A stretch of 64,000 nucleotides of DNA, taken from contig NZ_JBLWTL010000001.1 of NCBI RefSeq assembly GCF_048270095.1, positions 62,001 to 126,000 of the forward strand, given 5' to 3'. A program made the translations under genes and the position numbers. This document shows positions 9,271-17,903 of this stretch, in pieces (within the stretch, counting starts at the first letter, position 1; each line of letters starts with the position of its first letter). The DNA comes from Maricaulis sp048270095 (GTDB lineage Bacteria; Pseudomonadota; Alphaproteobacteria; Caulobacterales; Maricaulaceae). Below the pieces are notes generated by a model. It had not been told where the DNA came from and did not search any database. It saw only the letters and a list, made by a program, of their open reading frames with translations.

Positions 9271-10173
9271 ATGACCGAGCCCACTCCAACTGAAATGCGT
9301 CGCGCCCTGTTTGCTGGCCTGGCCGGCTATCTGATCTGGGGCGTCTCGCCGCTGTATTTCCAGCTGGTCGGCTTTGCCAGCGCGCTGGAGATCGTGGCGC
9401 ACCGGGTGGTGTGGTCGCTACCGATGCTGTTTGCGGCGCTGTGGTTTGCCGGCAAGCTGCGCCCGGCCCTTGATGCGCTGAAGGACAAGCGCGTCCTGCT
9501 GACCCTGGCCGCGACATCGGCACTGATCTCGGTCAACTGGCTGCTCTTCATCTATGCCGTCAATAATGACCGCGTTCTCGAAGCGTCGCTCGGCTATTAT
9601 ATCAACCCGCTGATGAGTGTGGCGGTCGGCGTGTTTGTCCTGCGCGAACCGCTCGGGCCCTGGCGCATCTCGGCCATCGTGCTGGCGACGCTGGGCGTGC
9701 TCAATCTGATCATCGCGGCGGGAACTGTGCCGTGGATATCGCTGGCGCTGGCGTGCAGCTTCACCGCCTATGGCTATCTGCGCAAAACCGTCGCCGTCGA
9801 CGGGCGGATCGGCCTGTTCTGGGAAACCGCCTTCCTGCTGCCCGTCGCGCTCGGGACCGTTGTCTGGATACAGATGTCGGGTGAGGGGCAGTTCCTGCAA
9901 AGTCCGCTCAAGGCCAGCCTTCTGATCCTCGCCGGCCTTGTCACCATCGTACCCCTGTTGCTCTACATTATCGGTGCTCGCGGCCTGCGTCTTTCAACCA
10001 TGGGCCTGCTGCAGTTCACGGCGCCCAGCCTGCAATTCGCCATCGCTGTCATGGGCGGGGAAAGCTTTACCTCCGCGCATCTGGTCACTTTCGTGCTGAT
10101 CTGGGGCGGCGTCGCGACCTTCGCCTGGAGCCAGTTGCGGCGCGACCGGGCGGCAGTGGCGACAAAGGCCTGA
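9271..10173 (+). CDS. rarD: RarD-type EamA-family permease
   Basis: The 300-residue product belongs to the drug/metabolite transporter superfamily with about ten membrane segments. The N-terminal LIWGVSPLYFQLV and EIVAHRVVWSLP and the middle NWLLFIYAVNNDRVLEASLGYYINPL are typical of RarD. Its substrate is unknown; it was named for chloramphenicol phenotypes in Pseudomonas. I chose the ATG at 9271 because the extra 12 residues from an ATG at 9235 (MCVACSRVKARP) are atypical. The ribosome site is weak (GTGAAAG) and the start remains somewhat uncertain. Confidence 0.88.
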   Translation: MTEPTPTEMRRALFAGLAGYLIWGVSPLYFQLVGFASALEIVAHRVVWSLPMLFAALWFAGKLRPALDALKDKRVLLTLAATSALISVNWLLFIYAVNNDRVLEASLGYYINPLMSVAVGVFVLREPLGPWRISAIVLATLGVLNLIIAAGTVPWISLALACSFTAYGYLRKTVAVDGRIGLFWETAFLLPVALGTVVWIQMSGEGQFLQSPLKASLLILAGLVTIVPLLLYIIGARGLRLSTMGLLQFTAPSLQFAIAVMGGESFTSAHLVTFVLIWGGVATFAWSQLRRDRAAVATKA

Positions 10174-10206
10174 GGCTTCGCTAGTCTGGGCCAAAATGGA
10201 GGCTTC

Positions 10207-11166
10207 ATGAGCGATTTCCCCGCCCCGACCCGTATCCACACCAATGGTATCGAACTCTCCGTGCATCTGGCCGGACCGGTAGACGGGCAGCCGCTTCTGC
10301 TGGTCCATGGCTGGCCGGAACTGGCCTATTCCTGGAAGAACCAGATCCCCGCACTGGCCAAGGCCGGCTACCGGGTGATCGCGCCGGATCTGCGCGGGTT
10401 TGGTGGCTCGGACTGCCCGGAAGGCGCCGGGAATTACGATGTCGACACGCTGATGGCCGACTTCACCGGCCTGCTCGATGCGCTCGGGCACGAAACAGCG
10501 GTCTTCATCGGCCATGACTGGGGCGGGATTCTCGTCTGGCATGCGGCGATGCTGATCCCGGAGCGGGTCGCCGGCGTGATCGGCGTCAATACACCGCATT
10601 TGCCGCGCGGCGCCGAAGCGCCGACGCATTATTTCCGCGAGGTCGGCGGCGATGATCACTACATCCTGCGCTTCCAGCAGCCCGGCTATGCGGAGAGCCG
10701 GTTCGAGGGCCGCGAGGACGATTTCTTCGCCTTCATCTTCGGCAAGCCGCCAACGGCGGAACAGTTCGAGTCGCTCTACCCCGAGATCACCCATATCCCG
10801 AGCCTGTTCGAACAATTCACCGGCCGCGAGGAAGACCGCATCGTCGTCTCCCCGCAAGACCGCAAGGTCTATGCCGATGCCTATCGCAAGACCGGCTTTG
10901 GCCCGGGGATGAATCTCTACCGTAATTTCGACACCAACTGGCAGCGCATGGGCGGGGTGGATCACCGGCTCGCCATGCCGTGCAAGCTGGTCGCGGCCGA
11001 GTGTGACTTCATGCTGCCGCCCAAGCTGGCTGCCTGGATGCCGGCGCTGTGCAAGGATGTCGATATCGACATTCTCGAATCCTGCGGCCACTGGACGATG
11101 TGGGAACAGCCGGACATGCTCAATGCCCATCTGCTGGAATGGCTGGGGCGGCGTTTTCCGGCCTGA
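10207..11166 (+). CDS. Alpha/beta-fold epoxide hydrolase
   Basis: The 319-residue protein has the oxyanion motif HGWPE at residues 34-38 and the nucleophile Asp104 in GHDWGG, where lipases and esterases would have Ser. That combination points to an epoxide hydrolase or a close haloalkane dehalogenase-type relative. A catalytic His lies near the C-terminus in SCGHWTMWEQP. It is probably cytoplasmic; no signal peptide is visible. A GGAGG ribosome site precedes the start. The gene begins 33 bases after the permease stop and may be co-transcribed with it. The physiological epoxide is unknown. Confidence 0.9.
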   Translation: MSDFPAPTRIHTNGIELSVHLAGPVDGQPLLLVHGWPELAYSWKNQIPALAKAGYRVIAPDLRGFGGSDCPEGAGNYDVDTLMADFTGLLDALGHETAVFIGHDWGGILVWHAAMLIPERVAGVIGVNTPHLPRGAEAPTHYFREVGGDDHYILRFQQPGYAESRFEGREDDFFAFIFGKPPTAEQFESLYPEITHIPSLFEQFTGREEDRIVVSPQDRKVYADAYRKTGFGPGMNLYRNFDTNWQRMGGVDHRLAMPCKLVAAECDFMLPPKLAAWMPALCKDVDIDILESCGHWTMWEQPDMLNAHLLEWLGRRFPA

Positions 11167-11200
11167 GGAAAAAACTGCGCGGCGCGCACCCGGGCTTTCT

Positions 11201-11253
11201 GATGAGGTGTAATCTGGCAGTTTGCACTTGAGTTGCAGTGCCAGAACACTTCA
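11201..11253. repeat. Imperfect inverted repeat in the gap before 11308
   Basis: TCTGGCA at 11213-11219 pairs with TGCCAGA at 11239-11245. The pairing extends outward with mismatches (GATGAGGTGT against ACACTTCAT), giving arms of about 20 bases around a 19-base loop. There is no T-run, so it is not a standard intrinsic terminator. It could be an mRNA 3'-end structure of the epoxide hydrolase gene or an operator for the next gene. Confidence 0.5.
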
Positions 11254-11307
11254 TAGTGAGGCGCTGTGGGTGCCCGGGAAAGGGTCGATCAGGGGGAGAA
11301 GGTCGCA

Positions 11308-11718
11308 ATGACGTTTTCGATTGATGTCAGGCCCGCCGGCCACTGCGTGGTCGTCAGGCTGGACGGCCCGTTTGTCCTGCCCCGCATTGAAGCCGCCTGC
11401 ACCGCAATTGCCGCGAGTGCGGACTGGCGGCCTGACTTTGACGTCATCTTCGTGATCGGGCCGGGCACCGATCTCAATGAAGTCACCCTGGACAGCCTGA
11501 AAGACGTGCAGGATTTCATGCGCGGATGGAATGCCGGGCACCGCTCCGGTCCTGATCCGCGAACGGCGATTGTCTGCAGTGATGATTTCAAGCGCGTGAT
11601 CGCCGATCTCTGGCTGGCCTTGGTCGGTGATGACTGGCCCATCCAGTTGCGTATCTTCACCTCTGTCAAAGAGGCCACAAGCTGGCTTGAACGGCCGGCC
11701 GGCACCGATCAGGCCTGA
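11308..11718 (+). CDS. Uncharacterised soluble protein, possibly STAS/SpoIIAA-like
   Basis: The 136-residue product has no signal peptide or membrane segment. The pattern is a short beta strand, VVVRLDGPFVLP, an alpha helix, FDVIFVIGPGTDLNEV, a helix, then RTAIVCSDDFKRVI. This alternation recalls STAS/SpoIIAA-like domains found in many Caulobacterales proteins, but I cannot confirm it by eye. I chose the ATG at 11308 because GGGGGAGAAGG sits just upstream; an upstream in-frame start at 11266 would add 14 residues. Confidence 0.7.
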   Translation: MTFSIDVRPAGHCVVVRLDGPFVLPRIEAACTAIAASADWRPDFDVIFVIGPGTDLNEVTLDSLKDVQDFMRGWNAGHRSGPDPRTAIVCSDDFKRVIADLWLALVGDDWPIQLRIFTSVKEATSWLERPAGTDQA

Positions 11719-11755
11719 GACCAGGTTCGTTTAGCTGAAAGGCTTTGCGAACAGG

Positions 11756-12892
11756 CTAGACGCAGCCGTACAAGGCCTCGATCAGACGCGTCGGGCGTGG
11801 ATCGCCGGCCAGATGGTGCTGCTGCCGGTTCATGACATAGGCGGCGCTCATGCCGCGTACCGGGTCGGCCATGGCGCAGGATCCGCCCCAGCCGGAATGT
11901 CCGATTGCGGCCGGTTCCGGACCATAGAATTGGGTATGGGTGTTGCGCATCACGCCCGCCCCCCAGGACAGGTCGAAGGGCAAGACCTTGTCTGGCCCGC
12001 AGACTCGTTCGCGCACCAGCGCATCCAGCGTCTCGCCGGAGATGAAGCGCTTGTTCTCCAGCTTGCCGCCATCGGCATAGACACTCATCAACCGCGCCAG
12101 GGCGCGCGCATTGGCATGCGCATTGGCGGCGGGGAATTCATGCATGCGCCATTCCGATGCACCGCGGCGGCCCGGAGAAGACCAGGGCTTGAGAAAAGCC
12201 AGTTCCCGTGCCGGTGTGACGACACCCAGATCCGGCAATTGCCGCGGCATGGCGTGTTCGGCGACGCGGCCATGCTCGCTTTCCGGCAGACCGATATGGA
12301 AATCAATCCTGCCAGGTCCGCAAATATCCTCGCGCAGGATAGCGCCAATCGAACGGCCGTCTGTGCGCCGGGCCAGCGCATCAACGATGAAGCCAAACGT
12401 TACCGGGTGATAGCCCGAGCCGGTGCCCGGCTCCCACAGCGGGGTCTGGCGGGCAAGCTTGGCTTCAATCAGCTTGGCATTGAACCAGTCGGCGGCATCC
12501 ATTTCCTCGGACAAGCCCGACAGTCCGGCCTGGTGCGACAGGGCCTGGGCGACGGTGATGGAGGATTTGCCGCTGGCAGCAAATTCAGGCCAGAAATCGG
12601 CGACCGGCGCGTCATAATCAAGCAGGCCGCGATCGACCAGGCGCGCAATCACCAGCGCCGCGACCGCCTTGCCGGTTGAATAGACCGGGACCAGTGTGTC
12701 GGTCTGCCAGGCGCGGGTTTTCTTGCGATCCGCCCAGCCGGCATGGATATCGACCACCAGCTCACCGCCCAGCCGGACAGCAAAAGCGGCGCCCAGCTCA
12801 TCCTGGTCGGCCCAATTGGCCCGAAAAGCTTCTGCGACCGGTTCGAAACCGGGGGCGATATGGCCCGTTATGTCTGGAAATGTGTCGGTCAT
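11756..12892 (-). CDS. Serine hydrolase of the beta-lactamase/EstB fold
   Basis: The 378-residue protein contains the SxxK motif as S72-T-G-K75 and a probable catalytic Tyr in GSGYHPVTFG near residue 167. It also has HSGWGGSC in the C-terminal region, where beta-lactamases have KTG. This is the pattern of family VIII carboxylesterases (EstB type) and class C-like hydrolases. No signal peptide is evident, which argues for a cytoplasmic esterase rather than a resistance beta-lactamase. The natural substrate is unknown. Length is normal for the family. Confidence 0.9.
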   Translation of the reverse strand: MTDTFPDITGHIAPGFEPVAEAFRANWADQDELGAAFAVRLGGELVVDIHAGWADRKKTRAWQTDTLVPVYSTGKAVAALVIARLVDRGLLDYDAPVADFWPEFAASGKSSITVAQALSHQAGLSGLSEEMDAADWFNAKLIEAKLARQTPLWEPGTGSGYHPVTFGFIVDALARRTDGRSIGAILREDICGPGRIDFHIGLPESEHGRVAEHAMPRQLPDLGVVTPARELAFLKPWSSPGRRGASEWRMHEFPAANAHANARALARLMSVYADGGKLENKRFISGETLDALVRERVCGPDKVLPFDLSWGAGVMRNTHTQFYGPEPAAIGHSGWGGSCAMADPVRGMSAAYVMNRQQHHLAGDPRPTRLIEALYGCV

Positions 12893-12943
12893 GATGGCTC
12901 TGGGGCTAACGTGTTCCGGGGCTGGCAGGCAAGCGGCCTGCCC

Positions 12944-13801
12944 CTATATGGGCTGCGCCTGGAGGGTGATCAGCGGTTTTTGCAACACACTCGCCGCGGC
13001 GACCACCGGCATTTCCTGGCTATTCCACTGATTGGCCCGCATCACCACACTGACCGTGGCAGCGGTCGCGAATTCCAGCGCTTCGCGGGCGCTGGCGCCG
13101 CGCAGCATGGACGTCGCGAAGGCGGCGGTCAGCAGATCGCCCGTGCCCTTCGGGGCGTCCGGGCAACGGTCATGGGTCACGATCCAGGCTTCGCTGCGGT
13201 CGACATAGATCACGCCGATCTGGCCGTGCCGGGGCAGGGACGACACGAGAACCGGCCGCTCGAGCGCGCGTGCTGCCCGCGCCATGGAGGCCAGGTCGGT
13301 CAGGCTGCGTCCGGTCAGATAGCCCAACTCAAACAGATTGGGGGTCACCAGATCGGCGCGGCTGATCAACTGATCCCTGATCGCGGCGGCGACAGCCGGG
13401 TCGACATAGAGCCCGCCGGGGGCGTCACCGAGTACCGGATCGACCACGATCGACACATGATCGGCAAAGGCGCGTGCGCCTTCATGCTGACGCCCGGCGC
13501 GCCGCACGCGGTCAATCGTGTCAGCAGCGACGGACACCTGGCCTGCATCGCCGAAATAGCCTGTCAGCAGGATATCGGTGAGCGAAAACAGGCCCTGTTC
13601 GCCGATGGCGTCGATCATCGAGCTAAAGACATCAGGCCCCGGGATGCCGCCGCCGGGCGGGCCCCAGCCGGGATGACGGCCAAAATTCACGGTCGGCACC
13701 AGCATGGTGTCGACCCCGGACAGATTAAACACCGCCCGTGACATGCTGCCACCCACCATGGAAGCGGCAACATGGCTGGAAAGAAGGAGGGCCATCGGCA
13801 T
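12944..13801 (-). CDS. pdxY: Pyridoxal kinase (PdxY/PdxK type)
   Basis: This enzyme phosphorylates pyridoxal in the vitamin B6 salvage pathway. The 285-residue protein belongs to the ribokinase superfamily. It contains VDPVLGDAPGGLYV near residue 125, TPNLFELGYLTG near 153 and APKGTGDLLTAAF around 225, where the Asp of GTGD is the catalytic base. No clear ribosome site is visible; ATGs at 13801 and 13795 are both possible. It is divergent from the CitE-like gene at 13845, with only about 43 bases between starts, so the promoters must overlap the 5' ends of both genes. Confidence 0.88.
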   Translation of the reverse strand: MPMALLLSSHVAASMVGGSMSRAVFNLSGVDTMLVPTVNFGRHPGWGPPGGGIPGPDVFSSMIDAIGEQGLFSLTDILLTGYFGDAGQVSVAADTIDRVRRAGRQHEGARAFADHVSIVVDPVLGDAPGGLYVDPAVAAAIRDQLISRADLVTPNLFELGYLTGRSLTDLASMARAARALERPVLVSSLPRHGQIGVIYVDRSEAWIVTHDRCPDAPKGTGDLLTAAFATSMLRGASAREALEFATAATVSVVMRANQWNSQEMPVVAAASVLQKPLITLQAQPI

Positions 13802-13844
13802 GGCGTCATGCTATATCCCTTTCCCAGACATTCGAAAGTCCGAG

Positions 13845-14693
13845 ATGAAGCGCCTGATCCGATCCGCCCTGTTTGTCCCCGCCAATAATGCGCGCGCAAT
13901 CGAAAAGGCGGCACATCTGGGGGCTGACATGCTGGTGCTCGACCTTGAGGATGCCGTCGGTCCTGATGACAAGGATGACGCGCGTGCGCGGGTATCCGAA
14001 ACCCTGGACCGCTGGCAGTCCTCCGGATCGCTGCGTGCGGTACGGGTCAATGGCGCCGACACGCCCTGGGGCGCGGCCGACCTGCGCGCGGCCTGTCAGG
14101 CTGAGGCGGTTATCCTGCCGAAAGTCGAGCAAGTGGGTGATCTGCACGCGGCCCGTTCGGCGCTCAATGCCCACGGGTCTTCGGTACCGCTATGGGCGAT
14201 GATCGAGACGCCGCGCGGCGTATTGCAGCTGGCCGCCATTGCCGGCGCCACCGGAACCGGACTTGGCGGGCTGATGGCCGGCGTCAATGATCTGGCCCTG
14301 GCGCTGCGCTGCGCCTCAGACCAGGATCGTGTGGCGCTGCTGCCCCATCTGGCCCAAATCCTGTGCGCGGCCCGCGCCAATGGCCTGTACGCGCTCGATG
14401 GGGTCTATAACCAGTTTCGCGATCATGAGGGCTTCCAGCGTGAAGCCCGGCAAGGCCGCGCGCTTGGCTTTGACGGCAAGACGCTGATCCATCCCGGCCA
14501 GGTCGAGCCCACCCATCACTGCTTCCAGCCCGGCCCGATCGAGCTCGAACGGGCCGCCCGTATCGTCGCGGCCTTCACCGACCCGGCCAATGCCGGCAAG
14601 GGCGTGATCAATCTGGATGGCGACATGGTCGAGCGCCTGCATCTCGATGCGGCGCGCGCCCTGCTCTCGGCGGGCAGCGGCAACGACCCTTGA
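13845..14693 (+). CDS. CitE/HpcH-HpaI-type CoA-ester lyase
   Basis: The 282-residue protein resembles the beta subunit of citrate lyase and malyl-CoA/citramalyl-CoA lyases, which cleave CoA-thioester hydroxyacids. Signatures are RSALFVPANN at the N-terminus, DMLVLDLEDAVGPDDKDDAR (metal-binding acidic residues), AVILPKVE and the C-terminal GFDGKTLIHPGQVE. I chose the ATG at 13845 because family members start at this MKRLIRS; a GAAAG lies about ten bases upstream. No citrate lyase alpha or gamma genes are nearby, so a stand-alone lyase acting on a free CoA ester is more likely than a citrate lyase subunit. Confidence 0.9.
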   Translation: MKRLIRSALFVPANNARAIEKAAHLGADMLVLDLEDAVGPDDKDDARARVSETLDRWQSSGSLRAVRVNGADTPWGAADLRAACQAEAVILPKVEQVGDLHAARSALNAHGSSVPLWAMIETPRGVLQLAAIAGATGTGLGGLMAGVNDLALALRCASDQDRVALLPHLAQILCAARANGLYALDGVYNQFRDHEGFQREARQGRALGFDGKTLIHPGQVEPTHHCFQPGPIELERAARIVAAFTDPANAGKGVINLDGDMVERLHLDAARALLSAGSGNDP

Positions 14694-14780
14694 GATTATA
14701 ACAAACGCAACCAATTGCAGGTTTGGACTTTTACAAATGAGGCCGGAACGGCTTTCATTGGCGGAACTGAGGAAATTTAC

Positions 14781-15134
14781 ATGACCGATTCGACGACCAT
14801 CTGGCACAATCCGCGGTGCTCCAAATCCCGCCAGACTCTCGCGCTGCTGGAAGCGCGCGGCGGCACGCTGACCATCCGTAACTACATGGAAGACAAGCCA
14901 TCCGTGGCTGAGCTTAAAGACGTGATGAAGATGCTCGGCTTCACCTCGGCCCATGAATGGCTGCGCAAGAATGAGCCGGACTATCGCGATCTCAGCCTCA
15001 AGGCGAGCGAGGACGAAGCCGCCATCATCAAGGCGATGTCGACCCATCCCAAGCTGATCGAGCGCCCGGTCGTGATCCACGGCAAGCGCGCCATGATCGG
15101 CCGCCCACCCGAGCAGGTTCTCGAACTTTTCTAG
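14781..15134 (+). CDS. arsC: ArsC-family (glutaredoxin-dependent) arsenate reductase-like protein
   Basis: The 117-residue protein matches the ArsC/Spx fold. Cys13 sits in HNPRCSKSRQTL, and the C-terminal RPVVIHGKRAMIGRPPEQVL carries the conserved arginines. In true ArsC enzymes this Cys attacks arsenate and glutathione/glutaredoxin completes the cycle. No arsB, arsR or other arsenic genes are near, so a thiol-redox role of the YffB kind is also possible. The start at 14781 follows GAGGAAA with good spacing. Confidence 0.88.
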   Translation: MTDSTTIWHNPRCSKSRQTLALLEARGGTLTIRNYMEDKPSVAELKDVMKMLGFTSAHEWLRKNEPDYRDLSLKASEDEAAIIKAMSTHPKLIERPVVIHGKRAMIGRPPEQVLELF

Positions 15135-15263
15135 GCGTCCACGCGGCGCCGGCGCGCCCCAGGCCGGTCCGGTGCCGCGTTAACGCTATAATTTATGCAT
15201 TGCCTGAACGCGCGAGGCTCACCAGTACACGCTCTCCACCAGCTCCTCGAGTGCGGAGAGATT

Positions 15264-15620
15264 ATGCGCATTGCCGTCGTCGATGACGATCCGATTGAAT
15301 TGATGCTGTTGCGCGAGCTGTCGACGAGCTTCGACACCACGCTGCAGTTCGATGGTCACTCCACGGTGCGCGCTTTCATCGAATCCCGACCTGAACAATA
15401 TGATCTGGTGTTTCTGGATCGCCGGATTCCGCCCCATGACGAGTATCGCGAAACCCTGCCCATGCTGGCCTCTGCGGGCTATGAGGGGCGCGTCGTGCTG
15501 ATGACCGCGCATGATTCGGGCATCAAGAATGGCGACTACCGGTTCGAGCTCGTCGGCCCGGTCGACAAGCTCGACCTGCTGGAACCTGCCAGATTACAGG
15601 CGATTATCCAGAACGCCTGA
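15264..15620 (+). CDS. Stand-alone response-regulator receiver domain
   Basis: The 118-residue product is a single receiver domain without an output domain. The acidic pocket is formed by D7-D8-D9 in VVDDDP, the phospho-acceptor is Asp52 in LVFLDRRIPP, and Thr81 (LMTAH) and Lys102 (PVDKLDL) complete the set. Such proteins relay phosphate or act by protein contact. GGAGAG precedes the ATG. The last 27 bases overlap the 3' end of oxyR on the other strand. No cognate kinase gene is adjacent. Confidence 0.87.
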   Translation: MRIAVVDDDPIELMLLRELSTSFDTTLQFDGHSTVRAFIESRPEQYDLVFLDRRIPPHDEYRETLPMLASAGYEGRVVLMTAHDSGIKNGDYRFELVGPVDKLDLLEPARLQAIIQNA

Positions 15621-16538
15621 AGCCGGCCGCGCCACCTGTTGCGGCGGCGTCAACAGCCCCCGGATCACCTCACCAAGTTGCCGCGCCTCCTCGGCCCGGG
15701 CCGAGCCGCGGCGCCAGGCGATGCCGATCTCGCGCCCGACGACGGGCGGATCGAAGGGCCGTACCGTCAAATCCAGCCGATCCACCAGACCCGCTTCGAC
15801 GGCCATGCGTGGCAGGAGTGTGGCGCCGAGACCGGCTTTGACCATCTGCACCAGCGTATGCAGGCTGGTGGCGGCGAAGTCGGAGCGCACCAGGCCGGCC
15901 GAGCAGGCGGCCAACGCATGATCGCGCAGGCAATGCCCGTCCTCGAGCAAGAGGAGGGGTTCGCCGGCCAGATCCGAGGATTTCAACGTCGGGCGCCGGG
16001 CCAGAGAATGCGACGGCTCGCAACAGAACAGGAATTCATCGGCCCCGAGCACATGGGTCTCGATCATCGGCGCCTCAAAGGGCAGCGCCACCAGCGCCGC
16101 ATCGAGCCGGCGTTCGAGCAGGGCATCGTAAAGACGCTGTGTCAGGTCCTCACGTAGATAGAGTTTAAGCTTGGGGAATTGCTCGCGCACCGTTGGCAGG
16201 ACGCGCGGCAGAAGAAAGGGCGCGATGGTTGGGATGACGCCGAGCCGGAGCGGTCCACACAACGGCTCGCCCGCAGCCTGGGCCGCGATGACCAGATCCT
16301 CGGCCTCGGTCATCACCCGACGCGCCCGTGACAGGGCCGCCTCGCCCGCCGGGGTCAGTGTGGCGCCCCGGGCGCCGCGTTCGACCAGCACCACCCCGAG
16401 AATCGCCTCGAGCTCCTTGATCGCCGCACTCAGCGTTGGCTGGGTGACGAAAACCGCGTCGGCGGCGCGCGAGAAACTGCCGTGCTCCGCGAGGGCCAGA
16501 AGGAATTGAAGTTGGCGCAGGGTAGGGAGTTGGGACAT
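15594..16538 (-). CDS. oxyR: Peroxide-sensing LysR-type regulator OxyR
   Basis: The 314-residue protein has the LysR helix-turn-helix at about residues 18-45 (HGSFSRAADAVFVTQPTLSAAI). In the effector domain GHCLRDHALAAC gives Cys203 and Cys212, matching the redox pair Cys199/Cys208 of E. coli OxyR. Oxidation to a disulfide switches the regulator to activate peroxide-defence genes. It is transcribed away from ahpC with a 123-base shared region, the classic arrangement. I chose the ATG at 16538; an ATG at 16577 would add 13 residues (MDYLLLIHRQFQY) absent from the family. Confidence 0.94.
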   Translation of the reverse strand: MSQLPTLRQLQFLLALAEHGSFSRAADAVFVTQPTLSAAIKELEAILGVVLVERGARGATLTPAGEAALSRARRVMTEAEDLVIAAQAAGEPLCGPLRLGVIPTIAPFLLPRVLPTVREQFPKLKLYLREDLTQRLYDALLERRLDAALVALPFEAPMIETHVLGADEFLFCCEPSHSLARRPTLKSSDLAGEPLLLLEDGHCLRDHALAACSAGLVRSDFAATSLHTLVQMVKAGLGATLLPRMAVEAGLVDRLDLTVRPFDPPVVGREIGIAWRRGSARAEEARQLGEVIRGLLTPPQQVARPASGVLDNRL

Positions 16539-16661
16539 GTATTGAAATTGCCTATGGATCAGCAAAAGATAATCCATTGGCCTTATATCTTCGTCAAGGG
16601 CATTAGGTCGGCGCTATCTGACGCCGGCACTCATGACCGGCGACAACAATTGGAGATTTAC
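16539..16661. promoter_or_regulatory. Divergent oxyR-ahpC control region
   Basis: These 123 bases must hold both promoters. A partial dyad, AAGATAA at 16566-16572 and TTATATCTT at 16583-16591, is a candidate OxyR contact site because OxyR binds spaced ATAG/CTAT-like half-sites. The match to the consensus is loose. Confidence 0.5.
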
Positions 16662-17207
16662 ATGTTGGGCATTGGCGAAAAACTTCCTGATTTCGAAATC
16701 ACTGGCGTGAAGCCGGGTTTCAACGCGCATGAAGAAAATGGCGAGTCGGCCTTTGAAAACATCAACCAGGAGAGCTTTGCCGGTAAGTGGAAAGTGATCT
16801 TCTTCTATCCCAAGGATTTCACATTCGTCTGCCCGACCGAGATCGTCGCCTTTGCCAAGCTCAATGGTGATTTCGAAGATCGCGATGCCGTATTGATGGG
16901 CGGTTCGTCCGACAATGAATTCTGCAAGCTGGCCTGGCGCCGCGAGCATCCCGATCTCGACAAGCTGCCGATGTGGCAATTTGCCGACACGACCGGCTCC
17001 CTGATCGATTCACTTGGCATCCGCTCGGACGCCGGTGTCGCCTATCGTGCCACTTTCGTGGTCGATCCGGACAATGTCATCCAGCACGTCTATGTCACCA
17101 ATCTGAATGTCGGCCGCAATCCGGAAGACACGCTGCGTGTCCTCGATGCGCTGCAGACAGACGAGCTTTGCCCATGCAACCGTCCGGTTGGTGGCGACAC
17201 GCTTTAA
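16662..17207 (+). CDS. ahpC: Alkyl hydroperoxide reductase AhpC (peroxiredoxin)
   Basis: The 181-residue peroxiredoxin reduces hydrogen peroxide and organic hydroperoxides. The peroxidatic Cys57 is in FTFVCPTE, and the C-terminal ELCPC (Cys170 and Cys172) supplies the resolving Cys. The AhpE/AhpD-coupled subgroup has this ending, rather than the longer tail of enterobacterial AhpC. The start follows TTGGAG. It lies directly downstream of the divergent oxyR promoter region, and ahpD follows after an intrinsic terminator. Confidence 0.95.
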   Translation: MLGIGEKLPDFEITGVKPGFNAHEENGESAFENINQESFAGKWKVIFFYPKDFTFVCPTEIVAFAKLNGDFEDRDAVLMGGSSDNEFCKLAWRREHPDLDKLPMWQFADTTGSLIDSLGIRSDAGVAYRATFVVDPDNVIQHVYVTNLNVGRNPEDTLRVLDALQTDELCPCNRPVGGDTL

Positions 17208-17253
17208 TCTGACACCCGGGCAGCGCCTCTTCCCCCCGGAGCGCCGCCTGCGA

Positions 17254-17296
17254 AACCCCGGTCCCGTCACACCGAGCGGCGCGACCGGGGTTTTTT
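17254..17296 (+). terminator. Intrinsic terminator between ahpC and ahpD
   Basis: The stem AACCCCGGTC (17254-17263) pairs with GACCGGGGTT (17283-17292) and merges into six T at 17291-17296. It would end most transcripts after ahpC. Read-through, or a separate promoter in the 46 bases that follow, must drive ahpD. Confidence 0.9.
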
Positions 17297-17342
17297 CAGA
17301 CCCGAACTTTGCAATTAAGACTTATTCGCTTTGGAGATCATG

Positions 17343-17870
17343 ATGAGCCTCGAAGACCTCAAGAACGCCTTGCCCGACTACGCCAAGGATCTGAAACTCA
17401 ACCTCTCCTCGCTTGCCCGCGAAACCGATCTCGACGATCAGAAGAAGTGGGGCAGCTTCCTCGCGACGGCCTATGCCGTCGGTGAGCCGACCGTCCTGCG
17501 CGCGATCCGCGCCGAGGTCGAAGGCCAGATGGACCCGGCCGCCGCCACGGCCGCCAAATCCGCCGCCGCGATCATGGGGATGAATAATGTCTATTATCGC
17601 TTCATCCACCTGTCCAAGAACAAGGAATACGGCACACTGCCCGCCCGCCTGCGGATGAATCTTCTGGCCAATCCGGGCGTCGACAAAGCCGATTTCGAAC
17701 TATGGTCGCTGGCCGTCTCGGCCGTGAATGGTTGCGGCTTGTGCATCGACAGCCATGAAGCCGAATTGCGCAAGCATGGCCTGACGAGCGTGCAGATCCA
17801 GGCCGCCGTCCGCATTGCTGCGGTGGTCAATGCCGTGGCCCAGGTTTTGGCTGCGGAAAGTGCCATTTAG
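17343..17870 (+). CDS. ahpD: AhpD alkylhydroperoxidase / AhpC reductant
   Basis: The 175-residue all-helical protein carries the AhpD active site NGCGLCIDSHE (Cys131, Cys134, His138). In mycobacteria AhpD passes electrons from dihydrolipoamide to AhpC, and the gene order here suggests the same. Three in-frame starts lie close together: TTG 17331, ATG 17340 and ATG 17343. I chose 17343 because GGAG at 17333-17336 then has a proper six-base spacing. The length is normal. Confidence 0.94.
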   Translation: MSLEDLKNALPDYAKDLKLNLSSLARETDLDDQKKWGSFLATAYAVGEPTVLRAIRAEVEGQMDPAAATAAKSAAAIMGMNNVYYRFIHLSKNKEYGTLPARLRMNLLANPGVDKADFELWSLAVSAVNGCGLCIDSHEAELRKHGLTSVQIQAAVRIAAVVNAVAQVLAAESAI

Positions 17871-17903
17871 GCATTTTTAACACCTTCGCCACAATTCGAT
17901 ATG

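Noticed and set aside
11756..12892. Serine hydrolase as an antibiotic-resistance beta-lactamase
   Set aside because: No signal peptide and EstB-like motifs; a cytoplasmic esterase fits better.
14781..15134. arsC as part of an arsenic-resistance operon
   Set aside because: No arsB, arsR, arsH or acr3 gene is present nearby.
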